Source: Pseudomonas putida (GTDB taxonomy: Bacteria > Pseudomonadota > Gammaproteobacteria > Pseudomonadales > Pseudomonadaceae). Taken from it: a DNA stretch of 64,000 bases. Shown here piece by piece: positions 36,617 through 45,212 of the stretch. The first letter of the stretch is position 1. Each line of letters starts with the position of its first letter. A program made the position numbers and the translations under genes. Location: contig CP047152.1 in NCBI GenBank assembly GCA_041879295.1, positions 2,857,501 to 2,921,500 on the forward strand. Direction: 5' to 3'. Below the pieces are notes generated by a model, which worked only from the letters and a program-made list of their open reading frames with translations, was not told the origin of the DNA and did no database searches.

Positions 36617-37272
36617 TCGCCGTTGTCATCCCTGCGCATAACGAAGCCCGCCGCCTTGGGCGATGCCTGCGGGCGGTGCTGGTGGCTGCCCGGCAGATGC
36701 AGCAAGCGGGACTGCGCGTGGAAGTGCTGGTAGTGCTGGACCGCTGCAGCGACGGCAGCGCCGCCGTGGCGCGGCGTTTCGGCGTACACACGCTGGAGGT
36801 GGATGCCGGTAATGTCGGCATGGCACGTCGTGTTGGGGCGGCGCACATGGTCGAGCGTGGCGCCACGTGGCTGGCGTGCACCGATGCGGACAGCCAAGTC
36901 CCTGCGCACTGGCTGCTGTCGCAGCTGGCCTGTAGCGCCGAGGTGGTTTGCGGCACCGTGCATGTCGATTACTGGCAACCCTGGCAGACCGCCGCGCTGC
37001 GCAAGCTGTACCAGAGCCGCTACCAGGCGTGTGAAGGGCATCGGCATGTGCACGGCGCGAATCTGGGGGTATGTACCGATGCTTATGAGCGTGTAGGTGG
37101 CTTCCAGCCCCTGGCGGCGCATGAAGATGTGCAACTGGTCAGCGACCTGCAGGCCAGCGGTGCCCAGATCGTCTGGACCGCCAGGCATAGTGTGGCCACC
37201 AGCAGCCGGCGCGATAGCCGCGCCCGCGAGGGGTTTGGGGATTATTTAGCCGGGTTACAGGCGCAGTCCTGA
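36613..37272 (+). CDS. Family 2 glycosyltransferase
   Basis: A 219-residue GT-A protein. It starts MIAVVIPAHNEARRLGRCL and has LVVLDRCSDGS and the metal motif CTDADSQVP, followed by AHEDVQLVSDL as acceptor region. The ATG at 36613 overlaps the methyltransferase TGA; the GTG at 36607 is an alternative. No membrane helices, so the acceptor is probably cytoplasmic or membrane-peripheral. Last gene of the orphan operon, convergent with ku. Confidence 0.85.
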   Translation: MIAVVIPAHNEARRLGRCLRAVLVAARQMQQAGLRVEVLVVLDRCSDGSAAVARRFGVHTLEVDAGNVGMARRVGAAHMVERGATWLACTDADSQVPAHWLLSQLACSAEVVCGTVHVDYWQPWQTAALRKLYQSRYQACEGHRHVHGANLGVCTDAYERVGGFQPLAAHEDVQLVSDLQASGAQIVWTARHSVATSSRRDSRAREGFGDYLAGLQAQS

Positions 37273-37295
37273 AATCACTGGGATTTCGGCAGTGT

Positions 37296-38117
37296 TCATG
37301 AAGCTTTGCGCGCTTTTTTCACCGGTTTCTTGCCACCCAGGCTGCGCTTGAGCAGTTCGGTAAGGTCGAGGATGTCCGCACCTTTCTCGGCCCCACCTGC
37401 GTCGCCCTTCTCCACCGCCTCGATCTTGCCCTTGCTGGCTTTCTCTTCCACCAGGTCCATGATCGTCTGGCGGAAGGCGTCATGATAATCCTCAGGCTTC
37501 CAGGGCCCGCTCATGTCCTCTACCAGGCGCTTGGCCATCTCCAGCTCGCGCTTCTCCACCTTACTGTCGGTGACGCTGGAGTCCAGCTCCAGCGTTTCCA
37601 GCCCTCGCACCTCCTCAGGCCAGCGCAAGGTGATCATCACCAGCGCATCGTCCAGGGGCCGCAGCAGCGCCAGGTGCTGCCGGGTATGCAATACCACGGT
37701 GGCCAGGGCCACCTTGCCGGTCTTTTCCAGCGTCTCGCGCAGCAAGGCATACACCTTGCCGCCACGGCGGTCCGGTGTCAGGTAGTACGGCGTATCGAAA
37801 TGCTGCAGCGGAATGTCGCCCGCTTCTACAAAGGAAAAGATATCGATGGTCTGGGTCGCTTCGGGCCGGGCCTTACGGATCTCCTCCTCACTGATCACCA
37901 CGTAGCGGCCCTTCTCGAACTCTACGCCCTTGACGATATTGTCCTTGTCGATTTCCTTGCCGGTCACCTTGTTCACCCGCTTGTAGCCGACCGGCTCCAT
38001 GCTGCGCTTGTCCAGCCAGTCGAAATCCACACGCTCGGTGCGCACGGCGGTATTGAGTGCCACGGGGATGTGCACAAGGCCAAAACTGATGGCGCCTTTC
38101 CAGATTGCCCGAGCCAT
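37296..38117 (-). CDS. ku: Ku, NHEJ DNA end-binding protein
   Basis: A 273-residue protein starting MARAIWKGAISFGLVHIPVAL, the signature of bacterial Ku. The core contains YLTPDRRGGKVYALLRETL and the lysine-rich C-terminus (LGGKKPVKKARKAS) contacts DNA and LigD. It forms a ring-shaped homodimer on DNA ends and recruits LigD. It is separated from ligD by the four-gene glyco-operon rather than being adjacent. Confidence 0.94.
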   Translation of the reverse strand: MARAIWKGAISFGLVHIPVALNTAVRTERVDFDWLDKRSMEPVGYKRVNKVTGKEIDKDNIVKGVEFEKGRYVVISEEEIRKARPEATQTIDIFSFVEAGDIPLQHFDTPYYLTPDRRGGKVYALLRETLEKTGKVALATVVLHTRQHLALLRPLDDALVMITLRWPEEVRGLETLELDSSVTDSKVEKRELEMAKRLVEDMSGPWKPEDYHDAFRQTIMDLVEEKASKGKIEAVEKGDAGGAEKGADILDLTELLKRSLGGKKPVKKARKAS

Positions 38118-38202
38118 GAGGGTGCTCCCAGGGTTGCCTGCTGATACCAGAAGTGACTGCGCCCGGCGACAAAGGTTTAGCTGCCCTGCCCTGCGGCAAC
38201 CG

Positions 38203-38790
38203 TTACGCCTGGCTGAACAGCACCCGCTTGAACGCTTCGGCCGCCAGGTGCACCTGTACCGCCCAATCCCCCGCGGCTTCGCTGCCCGCATCATCGGAAA
38301 TGTATTTCAGGCACACGAACGGAATACCTTCGTCACGCGCGATCAATGCCAGCACGTAGGCTTCCATGTCGACCACGTCGTAAGGCGCGTCGCCATGGTT
38401 GATTTCGAAGCTGTCACCGCTTCCACAGGTTTCCACCGCCAGGCCGGGAATTATCGCCCCGTGCTCGAGTACCACCGGGGTATCGGACAAGGGCGTTTCA
38501 TAGCGGGCAAAGCCCAGCGCGGTCACATCCATGTCGCGTTGTACGAAGCGGTTACAGCACACGACTTCGCCCTTGCCATGACGCTGGCTGCCAGCCGAGC
38601 CCAGGTTGACGATAAGTCTGGGCCTGCGCGTTGCAATCGCCTTGGTCAGGGCGATAGCGGCATTGACCTTGCCAATGCCGGTGAACACGGTGTTCACCTC
38701 GGTAAAGACATCGCCAGCCTCGGCCTCGAGGGCAAAGACGAACAGCGTGTCATCCAGGGAAATGTCGGGGAATCGCTTGATCAGCATCAT
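38203..38790 (-). CDS. MTA/SAH nucleosidase-like phosphorylase superfamily protein
   Basis: A 195-residue protein. The nucleoside-phosphorylase fold shows FTGIGKVNAAIALTKA, LIVNLGSAGS and the active-site block VVDMEAYVLALIARDEGIPF followed by KYISDDAG (catalytic Asp), as in 5'-methylthioadenosine/SAH nucleosidases. It is shorter than Pfs (about 232), so the substrate is uncertain. Two consecutive ATG codons (38790 and 38787) may serve as start. It lies upstream of ku on the same strand. Confidence 0.8.
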   Translation of the reverse strand: MMLIKRFPDISLDDTLFVFALEAEAGDVFTEVNTVFTGIGKVNAAIALTKAIATRRPRLIVNLGSAGSQRHGKGEVVCCNRFVQRDMDVTALGFARYETPLSDTPVVLEHGAIIPGLAVETCGSGDSFEINHGDAPYDVVDMEAYVLALIARDEGIPFVCLKYISDDAGSEAAGDWAVQVHLAAEAFKRVLFSQA

Positions 38791-38978
38791 GGAGCAGGTG
38801 TTTCCGAGTGGCTGCAAAGGGCGCGGCCATTGTCGGTCAACCCGGGCTAAATGCAAGTCCCGGCAGCCACCACGGCGCTTAACGCCTGCCCTTTGCCAAG
38901 CCCGTCTGCCCTGGCCTGTGCCAGGCAGAGCGGCATGGGTACCATGACGCAGCACGTGCAGGGCCGTATCATGCTGCC

Positions 38979-39932
38979 TCAGCGGCTGCGGGTAACGGTG
39001 AGCGCCACGGCGGCGATGCGCTCGACCTGTTCGTAGCCTGGCTCAGCCAGTTGCTCGCCAAATACGTCGGGGTCGATTTCCCGATACACCCAAGCCCAGT
39101 CCGGACCGGCCAGGCGCAGGCGGATGGCTTCGAGCAGGGCGTCGCGGCCTTCGACAATGGCCACGCCGGTGTACAGCAGCAATGTACCGTGGCGGCTCAG
39201 CCGTTCGCGAGCCTGCTCCACGATACGCAGTGACAGGTCGACGCCTAGCGCGCCGCCACCGTGACGGTAGATGCGGGCGTTGGGGTCAAGCATGTAGGGC
39301 GGGTTGGCAACGATCAGGTCGAACGTACCGCTGATACCGTCCAGCAAGTCGCTGGGCTCGACCGAAAGGTTACTCACACCCGCCAAGGCTGCATTGATTG
39401 CCGTATAGCGCAGCGCCAGAGGGTTGATGTCAACGGCGCTGACCCGCGCGTGCTGGGCGGCGCGGGCAATCAGCAAGGCGCCCACCCCGCTACCACAACC
39501 GATATCCACTGCATGCTCGACCCGCTCGGTGCAGTGCTGGAGGTGATCGCGAATGACCTGGGCAAAGCGGTAACTGTCCGGGCCGAAGAACACGGCATCG
39601 CTGGCGTCGGTTGGATACGCCGAATGCAGCAACAGTAATTCATCCAGGCTGGACCAGCGTACCGTGCTGATCAGCCGTTCACCCTGTGCAACCAACGCCT
39701 GCGCACGTTCGAGCAACAGTAACTGATCTGCCGACAGCAAACCTGGCTCGAAAGGTCGGCTCCAGCCGAATATATCGCGCAGGGTGCTGGCCTGCACGCA
39801 GCCCTCGCGGGCATTGACGCGCGCGTGAGTGGCGGGTGTCACGCAGGTAAAGCGGTATCCATCGGCGCGCAGGCGCTGTCCCAGTTGTAGCAACGCCTGG
39901 TCTGCCTCGATTTGCCTGTGAGCGAGCATCAT
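38979..39932 (-). CDS. HemK/PrmC-like SAM-dependent methyltransferase
   Basis: A 317-residue protein. The N-terminal half is a family-specific helical domain. The methyltransferase domain shows AVDIGCGSGVGALLIARAA (SAM loop), VSAVDINPLAL and the catalytic tetrad NPPY in LIVANPPYML. NPPY marks methylation of glutamine, adenine or similar planar amino groups. AGGAGG lies before tandem ATG codons at 39932, which overlap the stop of the upstream gene, so the two are translationally coupled. Not the housekeeping prmC, which accompanies prfA. Confidence 0.8.
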   Translation of the reverse strand: MMLAHRQIEADQALLQLGQRLRADGYRFTCVTPATHARVNAREGCVQASTLRDIFGWSRPFEPGLLSADQLLLLERAQALVAQGERLISTVRWSSLDELLLLHSAYPTDASDAVFFGPDSYRFAQVIRDHLQHCTERVEHAVDIGCGSGVGALLIARAAQHARVSAVDINPLALRYTAINAALAGVSNLSVEPSDLLDGISGTFDLIVANPPYMLDPNARIYRHGGGALGVDLSLRIVEQARERLSRHGTLLLYTGVAIVEGRDALLEAIRLRLAGPDWAWVYREIDPDVFGEQLAEPGYEQVERIAAVALTVTRSR

Positions 39933-41263
39933 CAACGTGGTTCCTCCTGGCGCAGCCCGGTTACGCGCATGTAGGCGCGCGTGGCACACAAGCCGTCCGG
40001 CGTGGCGTGGTGGTTGCCGGCCATCCTCTGGATCAAGGCCTTGGGGGGCACATTCAAAGCGTCCTTGGGTATATCTTCAGGCACCTCGGGCAGCCCCCAA
40101 CTGCCAGGGGACACGCGGCGGATGGACGGCTGCCAATCGTCGGCGATCCAGTCATGCCATAGCTGTTTTTCATAGGCGTTGAACACCCCGAACATCGCCG
40201 CGGTCGGCCCGTCGATCAGCGTCCACCAGCGACTGTTTACTGGCGGCTGCCCTCTGCGGATCCAACCCTGAGCCTGCAATGCGGCAACGAATGCGGGCAT
40301 GGCGCCGGGTTCGGCCAGCCATTGATTGATCGTGCGCTGCTGCAGGCGGCAATGGTCGGCATGCATCAACTGGCCATAGACCCGCTTGCGCTCAAGGGCT
40401 GCAAACAATTCGCCTTGCAGGTCGAACTGGCGGATGAGGTCTGGCGTGGCGATACCCCGGTCATTCAGGCGGTAGCCTATGCGCGCCCTGGCGTAGAACG
40501 CCTGCGTATCATGCGCGGGGCTTAGCTGGTTCAGCGCCTGAATTGCCAGGCGGGCGTGGCCGCTGGCGGCATTGTCGATGGTCACATGCAGCTGAAAATA
40601 CTGCGCGTCGATGCCCAGTTCGGCCAGTTCGTACGTAGTGATCAGCAAATGCAGCGGTGGCTGCTCATAACCGAGGTTGTAGCCAACCAACTCTGGCAGG
40701 TAAGTGTCGCAGTGCCGCCCCAAGGCAAGTTGCAGGACCCCTTGCAGATAACGTGTGTCATCCAGGGGCATGGCCTCTACGCAACCCAGGCGACCAAGCA
40801 GGCGCTGATAGATCAGCACATGGTTGCAGCGTGGATCACCGTTGCCGAGCTCTTCCAGATAGGTGCGAATCAGCCCGTGATAACGTGGATCGCGCCAGTG
40901 ATACAGGGTGCCCTGCAGCCAGGCGCCGTCCACGGCCTTGGTCGGCGCAACCTGTTGCAGGAACCACAATGCGTGGGCGCGGTTGGAAAAGTAGCGCCGT
41001 GGCATGCCTTGACGGCGTTGTGCCCGGTAATGGGTGTAGGCCTTGGCAACCTTGGCAGTGTGCATCCTGCTCCAGGCCGGCAACTCGGACGGTGTGTCGG
41101 GCAAGTCGTCCGGCATGCTCGCTGCACCCGCCAGTTGCTCCTCCAGCCATGAGGCGCTGCCAGCATCCTGGCCTGCGAGCATTGCTTGGTAGCGTTGTCG
41201 CAGGCTGGTCGATTCGATGGCCACTTGCGCAGCGCCTGCGGTGTTGCGGTTCATCACCGTCAT
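39932..41263 (-). CDS. Iron-containing redox enzyme family protein (haem-oxygenase-like diiron fold)
   Basis: A 443-residue protein. The central helical region LHLLITTYELAELGIDAQ then FQLHVTIDNAASGHARLA carries the E..H..D..H spacing of haem-oxygenase-like diiron oxidases. Histidines elsewhere (DPRCNHVLIYQRLL) may complete the site. It is longer than UndA or BesC-type enzymes, with a C-terminal extension of about 150 residues. Known members do unusual oxidative chemistry on amino acids and fatty acids. The overlap with a methyltransferase gene suggests a two-step modification. Strong AAGGAG before the ATG. Confidence 0.75.
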   Translation of the reverse strand: MTVMNRNTAGAAQVAIESTSLRQRYQAMLAGQDAGSASWLEEQLAGAASMPDDLPDTPSELPAWSRMHTAKVAKAYTHYRAQRRQGMPRRYFSNRAHALWFLQQVAPTKAVDGAWLQGTLYHWRDPRYHGLIRTYLEELGNGDPRCNHVLIYQRLLGRLGCVEAMPLDDTRYLQGVLQLALGRHCDTYLPELVGYNLGYEQPPLHLLITTYELAELGIDAQYFQLHVTIDNAASGHARLAIQALNQLSPAHDTQAFYARARIGYRLNDRGIATPDLIRQFDLQGELFAALERKRVYGQLMHADHCRLQQRTINQWLAEPGAMPAFVAALQAQGWIRRGQPPVNSRWWTLIDGPTAAMFGVFNAYEKQLWHDWIADDWQPSIRRVSPGSWGLPEVPEDIPKDALNVPPKALIQRMAGNHHATPDGLCATRAYMRVTGLRQEEPR

Positions 41264-41281
41264 GCCGTGCTCCTTGTCTAC

Positions 41282-41479
41282 TTATTGGCTCGGCTTTTGG
41301 CCCGGCATCGGCTCGGGGTCGGGCGCAGGCTGCGGTGCAGGCTTGGAATCAGGTTGCTGCATCTGCAGCGAAGGTTTGCTGGGGTCGGAATCTTTGCCGG
41401 GGTGGTCATTGTCGCGGTCGAAACAGCCGCCGACCAAGCTCAGCGAGCCCATCAGGATGATCAGTGGAGTCAGTCGCAT
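41282..41479 (-). CDS. Small proline-rich lipoprotein
   Basis: A 65-residue protein. The signal peptide MRLTPLIILMGSLSLVGGC ends in a lipobox (LVGGC), so Cys19 is probably lipidated. The mature part is short and rich in P, D, K and Q (KPAPQPAPDPEPMPGQ), consistent with an unstructured linker tethered to a membrane. Function unknown. It lies just upstream of the redox-enzyme gene on the same strand. Confidence 0.7.
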   Translation of the reverse strand: MRLTPLIILMGSLSLVGGCFDRDNDHPGKDSDPSKPSLQMQQPDSKPAPQPAPDPEPMPGQKPSQ

Positions 41480-41548
41480 GGGTACCCCCTTCGATGATTG
41501 CAGTGCCAGGTCGCCCCGGCACTGCGCCTCGGTCAGTTACAAACACAG

Positions 41549-41731
41549 TTACGAACGGCCGCCCTTGTGCCCCGACTCGCGGTCGTGGGGCATGTTGCCG
41601 CCCGAGGACTGGCCGCCCTTGCGACCGGCTTCGGAAGCTTTTTCACGGTCATTGGCGAAATTGCCCGGGTTCTTGTTGCCGCCTTGGCTCCCTTGCTGAT
41701 TGCCGGTGCGGCTGTTGTCTTTAGTGGCCAT
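41549..41731 (-). CDS. KGG-repeat stress-induced hydrophilic protein
   Basis: A 60-residue, very hydrophilic protein with two KGG blocks (ASEAGRKGGQSS and ESGHKGGRS) and a GNKNPGNFANDREKA segment. This is the pattern of YciG/ConA10-type stress proteins. The ATG at 41731 is used; the frame extends only to an upstream TTG. A role in desiccation or stationary-phase protection is inferred from the family. Confidence 0.85.
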   Translation of the reverse strand: MATKDNSRTGNQQGSQGGNKNPGNFANDREKASEAGRKGGQSSGGNMPHDRESGHKGGRS

Positions 41732-41878
41732 GGTGTTCAAACCTCATATGACTTCGGAATGCACGGCAAGCTGCCGTACACAGATTCGGAGTTCGGCGAT
41801 ATCGGCAGATTCGCTTTATTACGAGAGGTTCGGACCGGTGGCATTAAATAAGCGACATTGCCATATTTGGCGCGCGTG

Positions 41879-43159
41879 TCAGTGGTGCGGCGGGCTATCC
41901 ATGCGCGCCTGGCGGCGACCCAGCCAGCCACCTGTCGCGGCCCAGCCCACGGCAAGCAGCGCACCGATCAGCATCGCCAATTGCGGGTGCTCGCCCAACA
42001 CGTCCAGCGCACGCTTGACCCAGCCGCTCAGGGCATCGCCGCCACGGTAGACCACCGTGTCGATGAAGTTCTTGGCTTTGTACTTGTCCTCGGCGGGCAG
42101 CACGGTGAACAGCATCTCCCGCCCCGGCCGTACCAATGCGTATTCACCCGCCCGACGCACCACCATTACCACCACGAACAGGGCGAAAACCGGGGCCAGT
42201 GCCAGCCACAAGAAACCGGCAGCCATCACCAGCGGCACTGCAACCAGCAACACACCGACCCCCAGCCGACGGGCCAGGCGCCCGGTAACAAAGACCTGGG
42301 TAAGGATGGCCAGGGCCTGCACAACTGTGTCGATCAGGCCGAACACCTGTGTCTGCCGGGTGCGGTCAGTGAAGGTTTCGCTGACAATACGCGCCTGCTC
42401 GAAGTACAAGAATGTGCTGACGCTGGCCAGCAACACCACGAACAAAGCGATGCCTAGCAGATAGGGCGAGCGCAGGACGGCGGTGGCGCCGGTAAACGGG
42501 TTGCCGCCCAGCGGCCGAGAGTCCTGGTGCCGGGTTTGCATCGGCACGGGCTGGCGTGCTCGCCAACGTTGCAGAAACAGTGTCGCGCCGACACTGCCCA
42601 GCAGCAATAGCGCCGCCAGCACCAGCAACCCGGCATGGCCGAGCGGCGCCACCAGCAAGGTGCCAAGCATGGGACCACTGAGCCCGCCCAGGCTGGCCCC
42701 GGCTGCCAGCAGGCCGAACAGCCGCTTGCCTTGGGCGGTGGAAAACAGATCGGCGAGCACGCTCCAGGCCAGCGAGATCGTCAGCAAATTGAACACCGAC
42801 AGCCAGATGTAGAAAGCCCGGGCGGTCCAGAGATCGTCAGGGTTACCGGCCAACAGTGCCGCGAACAGCAACAGGTTGCTGACGAAAAAACCATAGGTCC
42901 AAGGCAGGATATGCCTGCGCTGCACCTTGGAGGCCAGCCAGCCAAACAGCGGCAGGCACGCCAACGTGGCAATGAAGGTGCCGGTGAACAACCACTGCAG
43001 GTTTTCCACGCCACCGGCAACGCCCATGGTTTCGCGGACCGGGCGCAGCATGAAGTAACCGGTGAACAGCAGGTAGAACACAAGCAAACCGGCGACTACC
43101 GCCGGCCCCTCCCCAGGCTGGATGTTCAGCGCTTGGTCCAGGCGCCGCCAGGCTTGCAT
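41879..43159 (-). CDS. Major-facilitator-type membrane transporter
   Basis: A 426-residue protein with about 12 membrane helices. The early motif YFMLRPVRETMGVAGG and the later VRRAGEYALVRPGREMLFTVLP resemble the NTP/NDP-exchange or translocase-like branch of MFS proteins found in many Gram-negatives, not classic drug pumps. Start at ATG 43159 (MQAWRRLDQALNIQPGEG); an upstream TTG at 43171 is less likely. It begins 4 nt after the aldo/keto reductase stop, so the two form an operon. Substrate unknown. Confidence 0.78.
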   Translation of the reverse strand: MQAWRRLDQALNIQPGEGPAVVAGLLVFYLLFTGYFMLRPVRETMGVAGGVENLQWLFTGTFIATLACLPLFGWLASKVQRRHILPWTYGFFVSNLLLFAALLAGNPDDLWTARAFYIWLSVFNLLTISLAWSVLADLFSTAQGKRLFGLLAAGASLGGLSGPMLGTLLVAPLGHAGLLVLAALLLLGSVGATLFLQRWRARQPVPMQTRHQDSRPLGGNPFTGATAVLRSPYLLGIALFVVLLASVSTFLYFEQARIVSETFTDRTRQTQVFGLIDTVVQALAILTQVFVTGRLARRLGVGVLLVAVPLVMAAGFLWLALAPVFALFVVVMVVRRAGEYALVRPGREMLFTVLPAEDKYKAKNFIDTVVYRGGDALSGWVKRALDVLGEHPQLAMLIGALLAVGWAATGGWLGRRQARMDSPPHH

Positions 43160-43163
43160 GGTG

Positions 43164-44075
43164 TCAGGCAAACTGCTTGATCAGCGCCTGTTGCTGCGCC
43201 TGGGTGAGCATTGGCCCATGCCCCGCCTTGAGCTGATCGAGCTGGCGATCAGGCCGACTGGTAGCAGGTATGACCGTGGTCACTGCCGGGTGGCTGATGG
43301 CGAACTTGAGAAATAGCTGTGCCCAGCTGCCTATGCCTGCTTCGGCAGCCCAGCCCGGCAAGGCCTGGCCCTTGACCCGGGCGAATAGTCGGCCATCGTC
43401 GAAGGCCCGGTTGATCAGTACCGCAACACCCTTGTCCTGACACAGTGGCAGCAGTTCACGGGCGGCGGCGGGGGCGTTGACCGCGTAGTTGATCTGGATG
43501 AAGTCAAGCGGCTCGCTGCGCACGATACGGGCGACGTCATCGTGGCCGCTGTTCAGGTAATGGGTGATGCCGACATAACGTGTCCCGCCCTGCTGCTTCA
43601 GCTCGCGGGCATAAGGCAGCTGGGTCTGCCAGTCACGCAGGTTGTGAATCTGCAGCAAGTCCACCTTGTCGGTACGCAGGCTCTTGAGGCTGCCGACCCA
43701 CTGCGCCTGGGCTTCAGCCCGGCTATTGGCGGCGATCTTGGTGGCAATGAAGCACTGGCGGTGCCAGCCGCCCTCTTCCAGCAACTGGCCGAGAATGCTG
43801 TCGGCCCCCCCGTAGTTGGGCGAGGTGTCGATCACCCGGCCGCCGCCTTCGAAGAACGCCTTCAGCACGGTTTTGAGCTGAAGATATTGGGGGGAGCCGC
43901 TTTCTACCTCGAAACTGCCGGAAGTACCGGCACCGATCACCGGCAACGCTTCGCCGGTGGACGGTACTTTACGGGCCAGCAAACCCGCTGGCACCGCAGC
44001 GTGCAGCCAACGGCTGGCGGCAGCCAGCAACCCCAAAGCTGCACCTGCGCGTAGGACATCACGACGTGCGTACAC
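43164..44075 (-). CDS. Aldo/keto reductase family protein with Tat-like signal
   Basis: A 303-residue protein. The N-terminus MYARRDVLRAGAALGLLAAA carries a twin-arginine motif and hydrophobic core, suggesting Tat export. The AKR tetrad appears as Asp and Tyr in RVIDTSPNYGGAD, Lys in CFIATKI and His in LLQIHNLRDW. The C-terminal cofactor region VTTVIPATSRPDRQLDQL is present. A periplasmic AKR is unusual, because NADPH is cytoplasmic. It precedes the transporter gene by 4 nt. Confidence 0.82.
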   Translation of the reverse strand: MYARRDVLRAGAALGLLAAASRWLHAAVPAGLLARKVPSTGEALPVIGAGTSGSFEVESGSPQYLQLKTVLKAFFEGGGRVIDTSPNYGGADSILGQLLEEGGWHRQCFIATKIAANSRAEAQAQWVGSLKSLRTDKVDLLQIHNLRDWQTQLPYARELKQQGGTRYVGITHYLNSGHDDVARIVRSEPLDFIQINYAVNAPAAARELLPLCQDKGVAVLINRAFDDGRLFARVKGQALPGWAAEAGIGSWAQLFLKFAISHPAVTTVIPATSRPDRQLDQLKAGHGPMLTQAQQQALIKQFA

Positions 44076-44164
44076 GGAAAATCTCCCGTCACGAACCGGA
44101 AACTTTCAAGGCTAGCCGCTCTGTCACTCGCCTGCGGGTGTTTCTGTATCTGGATGTTTAATGA

Positions 44165-45028
44165 TCAGGCATGCAGCAATGGGCCCAGATCAACCCCCGT
44201 CTCGCCCATCGGCGGGCACCAGTAGTAGCCACCCGTCAGCGGGCGGCTAAAGCGGTACAATCCGTCGATGATGCCGTCTTCCAGGCCACTCATGCGCCGC
44301 AATTGCACTTCGAATGCATCGAAACTCTTGCCCAAGGCGACGAAGGCCAGGCCGGCGCCGCGCTGGTCGGCCCAGGCTACCGAGCGACGGACCATGAACG
44401 CTTCGGGTTCAAAGCTTTCCTGGGCAGTGCGCTTGACGTGCGCGGACTCGGGGGCATCGTCGAGCTCTTCGTTGTCGCTCAGGCGGCGGCCGATGATATT
44501 GTCCTGGTCAGCCTGGGGCAGCGACTTGAAGTATTCCAGGTCGTGCTTCCACAGCTGGAACGCGGCAAAGCTGGAACCATCGGCGGCAATGGCCGCCTGT
44601 ACGGCATCTTCGTCCACCGGGTTTTCGGTGCCGTCTTCGTAACCGGTAAGGTCATGGCCACCGCGGTGCAGGAAGCCATCAACGCTGTCGGCCAACTGCA
44701 GGGCGGGTGCCAGCGCCTGCTCCAGGGCCTGGGCGCGCAGCAGCAGGTCGCCACGTTCGTCGCCACGCAGCCACAGCCACAGGGCGTGTTGGGTGCTGGG
44801 GTTCTCCACTGCGGCATCCAGCAGCGGGAAAGCGCGCAGGCCTGGTACTTCACGGCCCAGAGCCTTGACCAAGGGGGCGCCTATGCCGAGCAACAGTTGT
44901 TCGCCATCGACCTGCGGCAGCAAGGCATCCAGCGCGGCAGGCAACGCCTCGGGCGACTGCAGGGTGAAGAACAGGTGACGGGCGTGGGCCGGCACCGGGG
45001 TGGCAAGCAGACCTTGCTGGAACGGCAT
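44165..45028 (-). CDS. Dye-decolourising (DyP-type) haem peroxidase
   Basis: A 287-residue protein. The distal motif GYEDGTENP carries Asp132, and His197 (SAHVKR) is the predicted proximal haem ligand, with Arg at FMVRRS on the distal side. No signal peptide, so it is probably cytoplasmic or encapsulin-loaded, though no encapsulin gene is near. The length matches P. putida DyP enzymes. Divergent from the SBF transporter across a region with a perfect palindrome. Confidence 0.92.
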   Translation of the reverse strand: MPFQQGLLATPVPAHARHLFFTLQSPEALPAALDALLPQVDGEQLLLGIGAPLVKALGREVPGLRAFPLLDAAVENPSTQHALWLWLRGDERGDLLLRAQALEQALAPALQLADSVDGFLHRGGHDLTGYEDGTENPVDEDAVQAAIAADGSSFAAFQLWKHDLEYFKSLPQADQDNIIGRRLSDNEELDDAPESAHVKRTAQESFEPEAFMVRRSVAWADQRGAGLAFVALGKSFDAFEVQLRRMSGLEDGIIDGLYRFSRPLTGGYYWCPPMGETGVDLGPLLHA

Positions 45029-45114
45029 ATCAGGCTAATCCTAGGGTAAAAGCGGAATGCTACTTCGCCTGCATGCCTGCTGCAATGCGGCATGCAGCCT
45101 CGGCAGCAGCTGTG

Positions 45115-45137
45115 CTTGGTAACAAACGGTTACCAAG
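45115..45137. promoter_or_regulatory. Operator-like palindrome in the DyP/SBF divergent region
   Basis: Perfect 9-bp arms CTTGGTAAC and GTTACCAAG separated by 5 nt. It lies 87 nt from the DyP start and 76 nt from the SBF start, where a dimeric repressor or activator could control both genes. No regulator gene is adjacent. Confidence 0.55.
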
Positions 45138-45212
45138 AGCTGGCCCTTTGCAATTAGCTATCAATCAAGGGTGACCTACACTGCTGCAGATCCTTCGCCC
45201 GAGAGTCCACTC

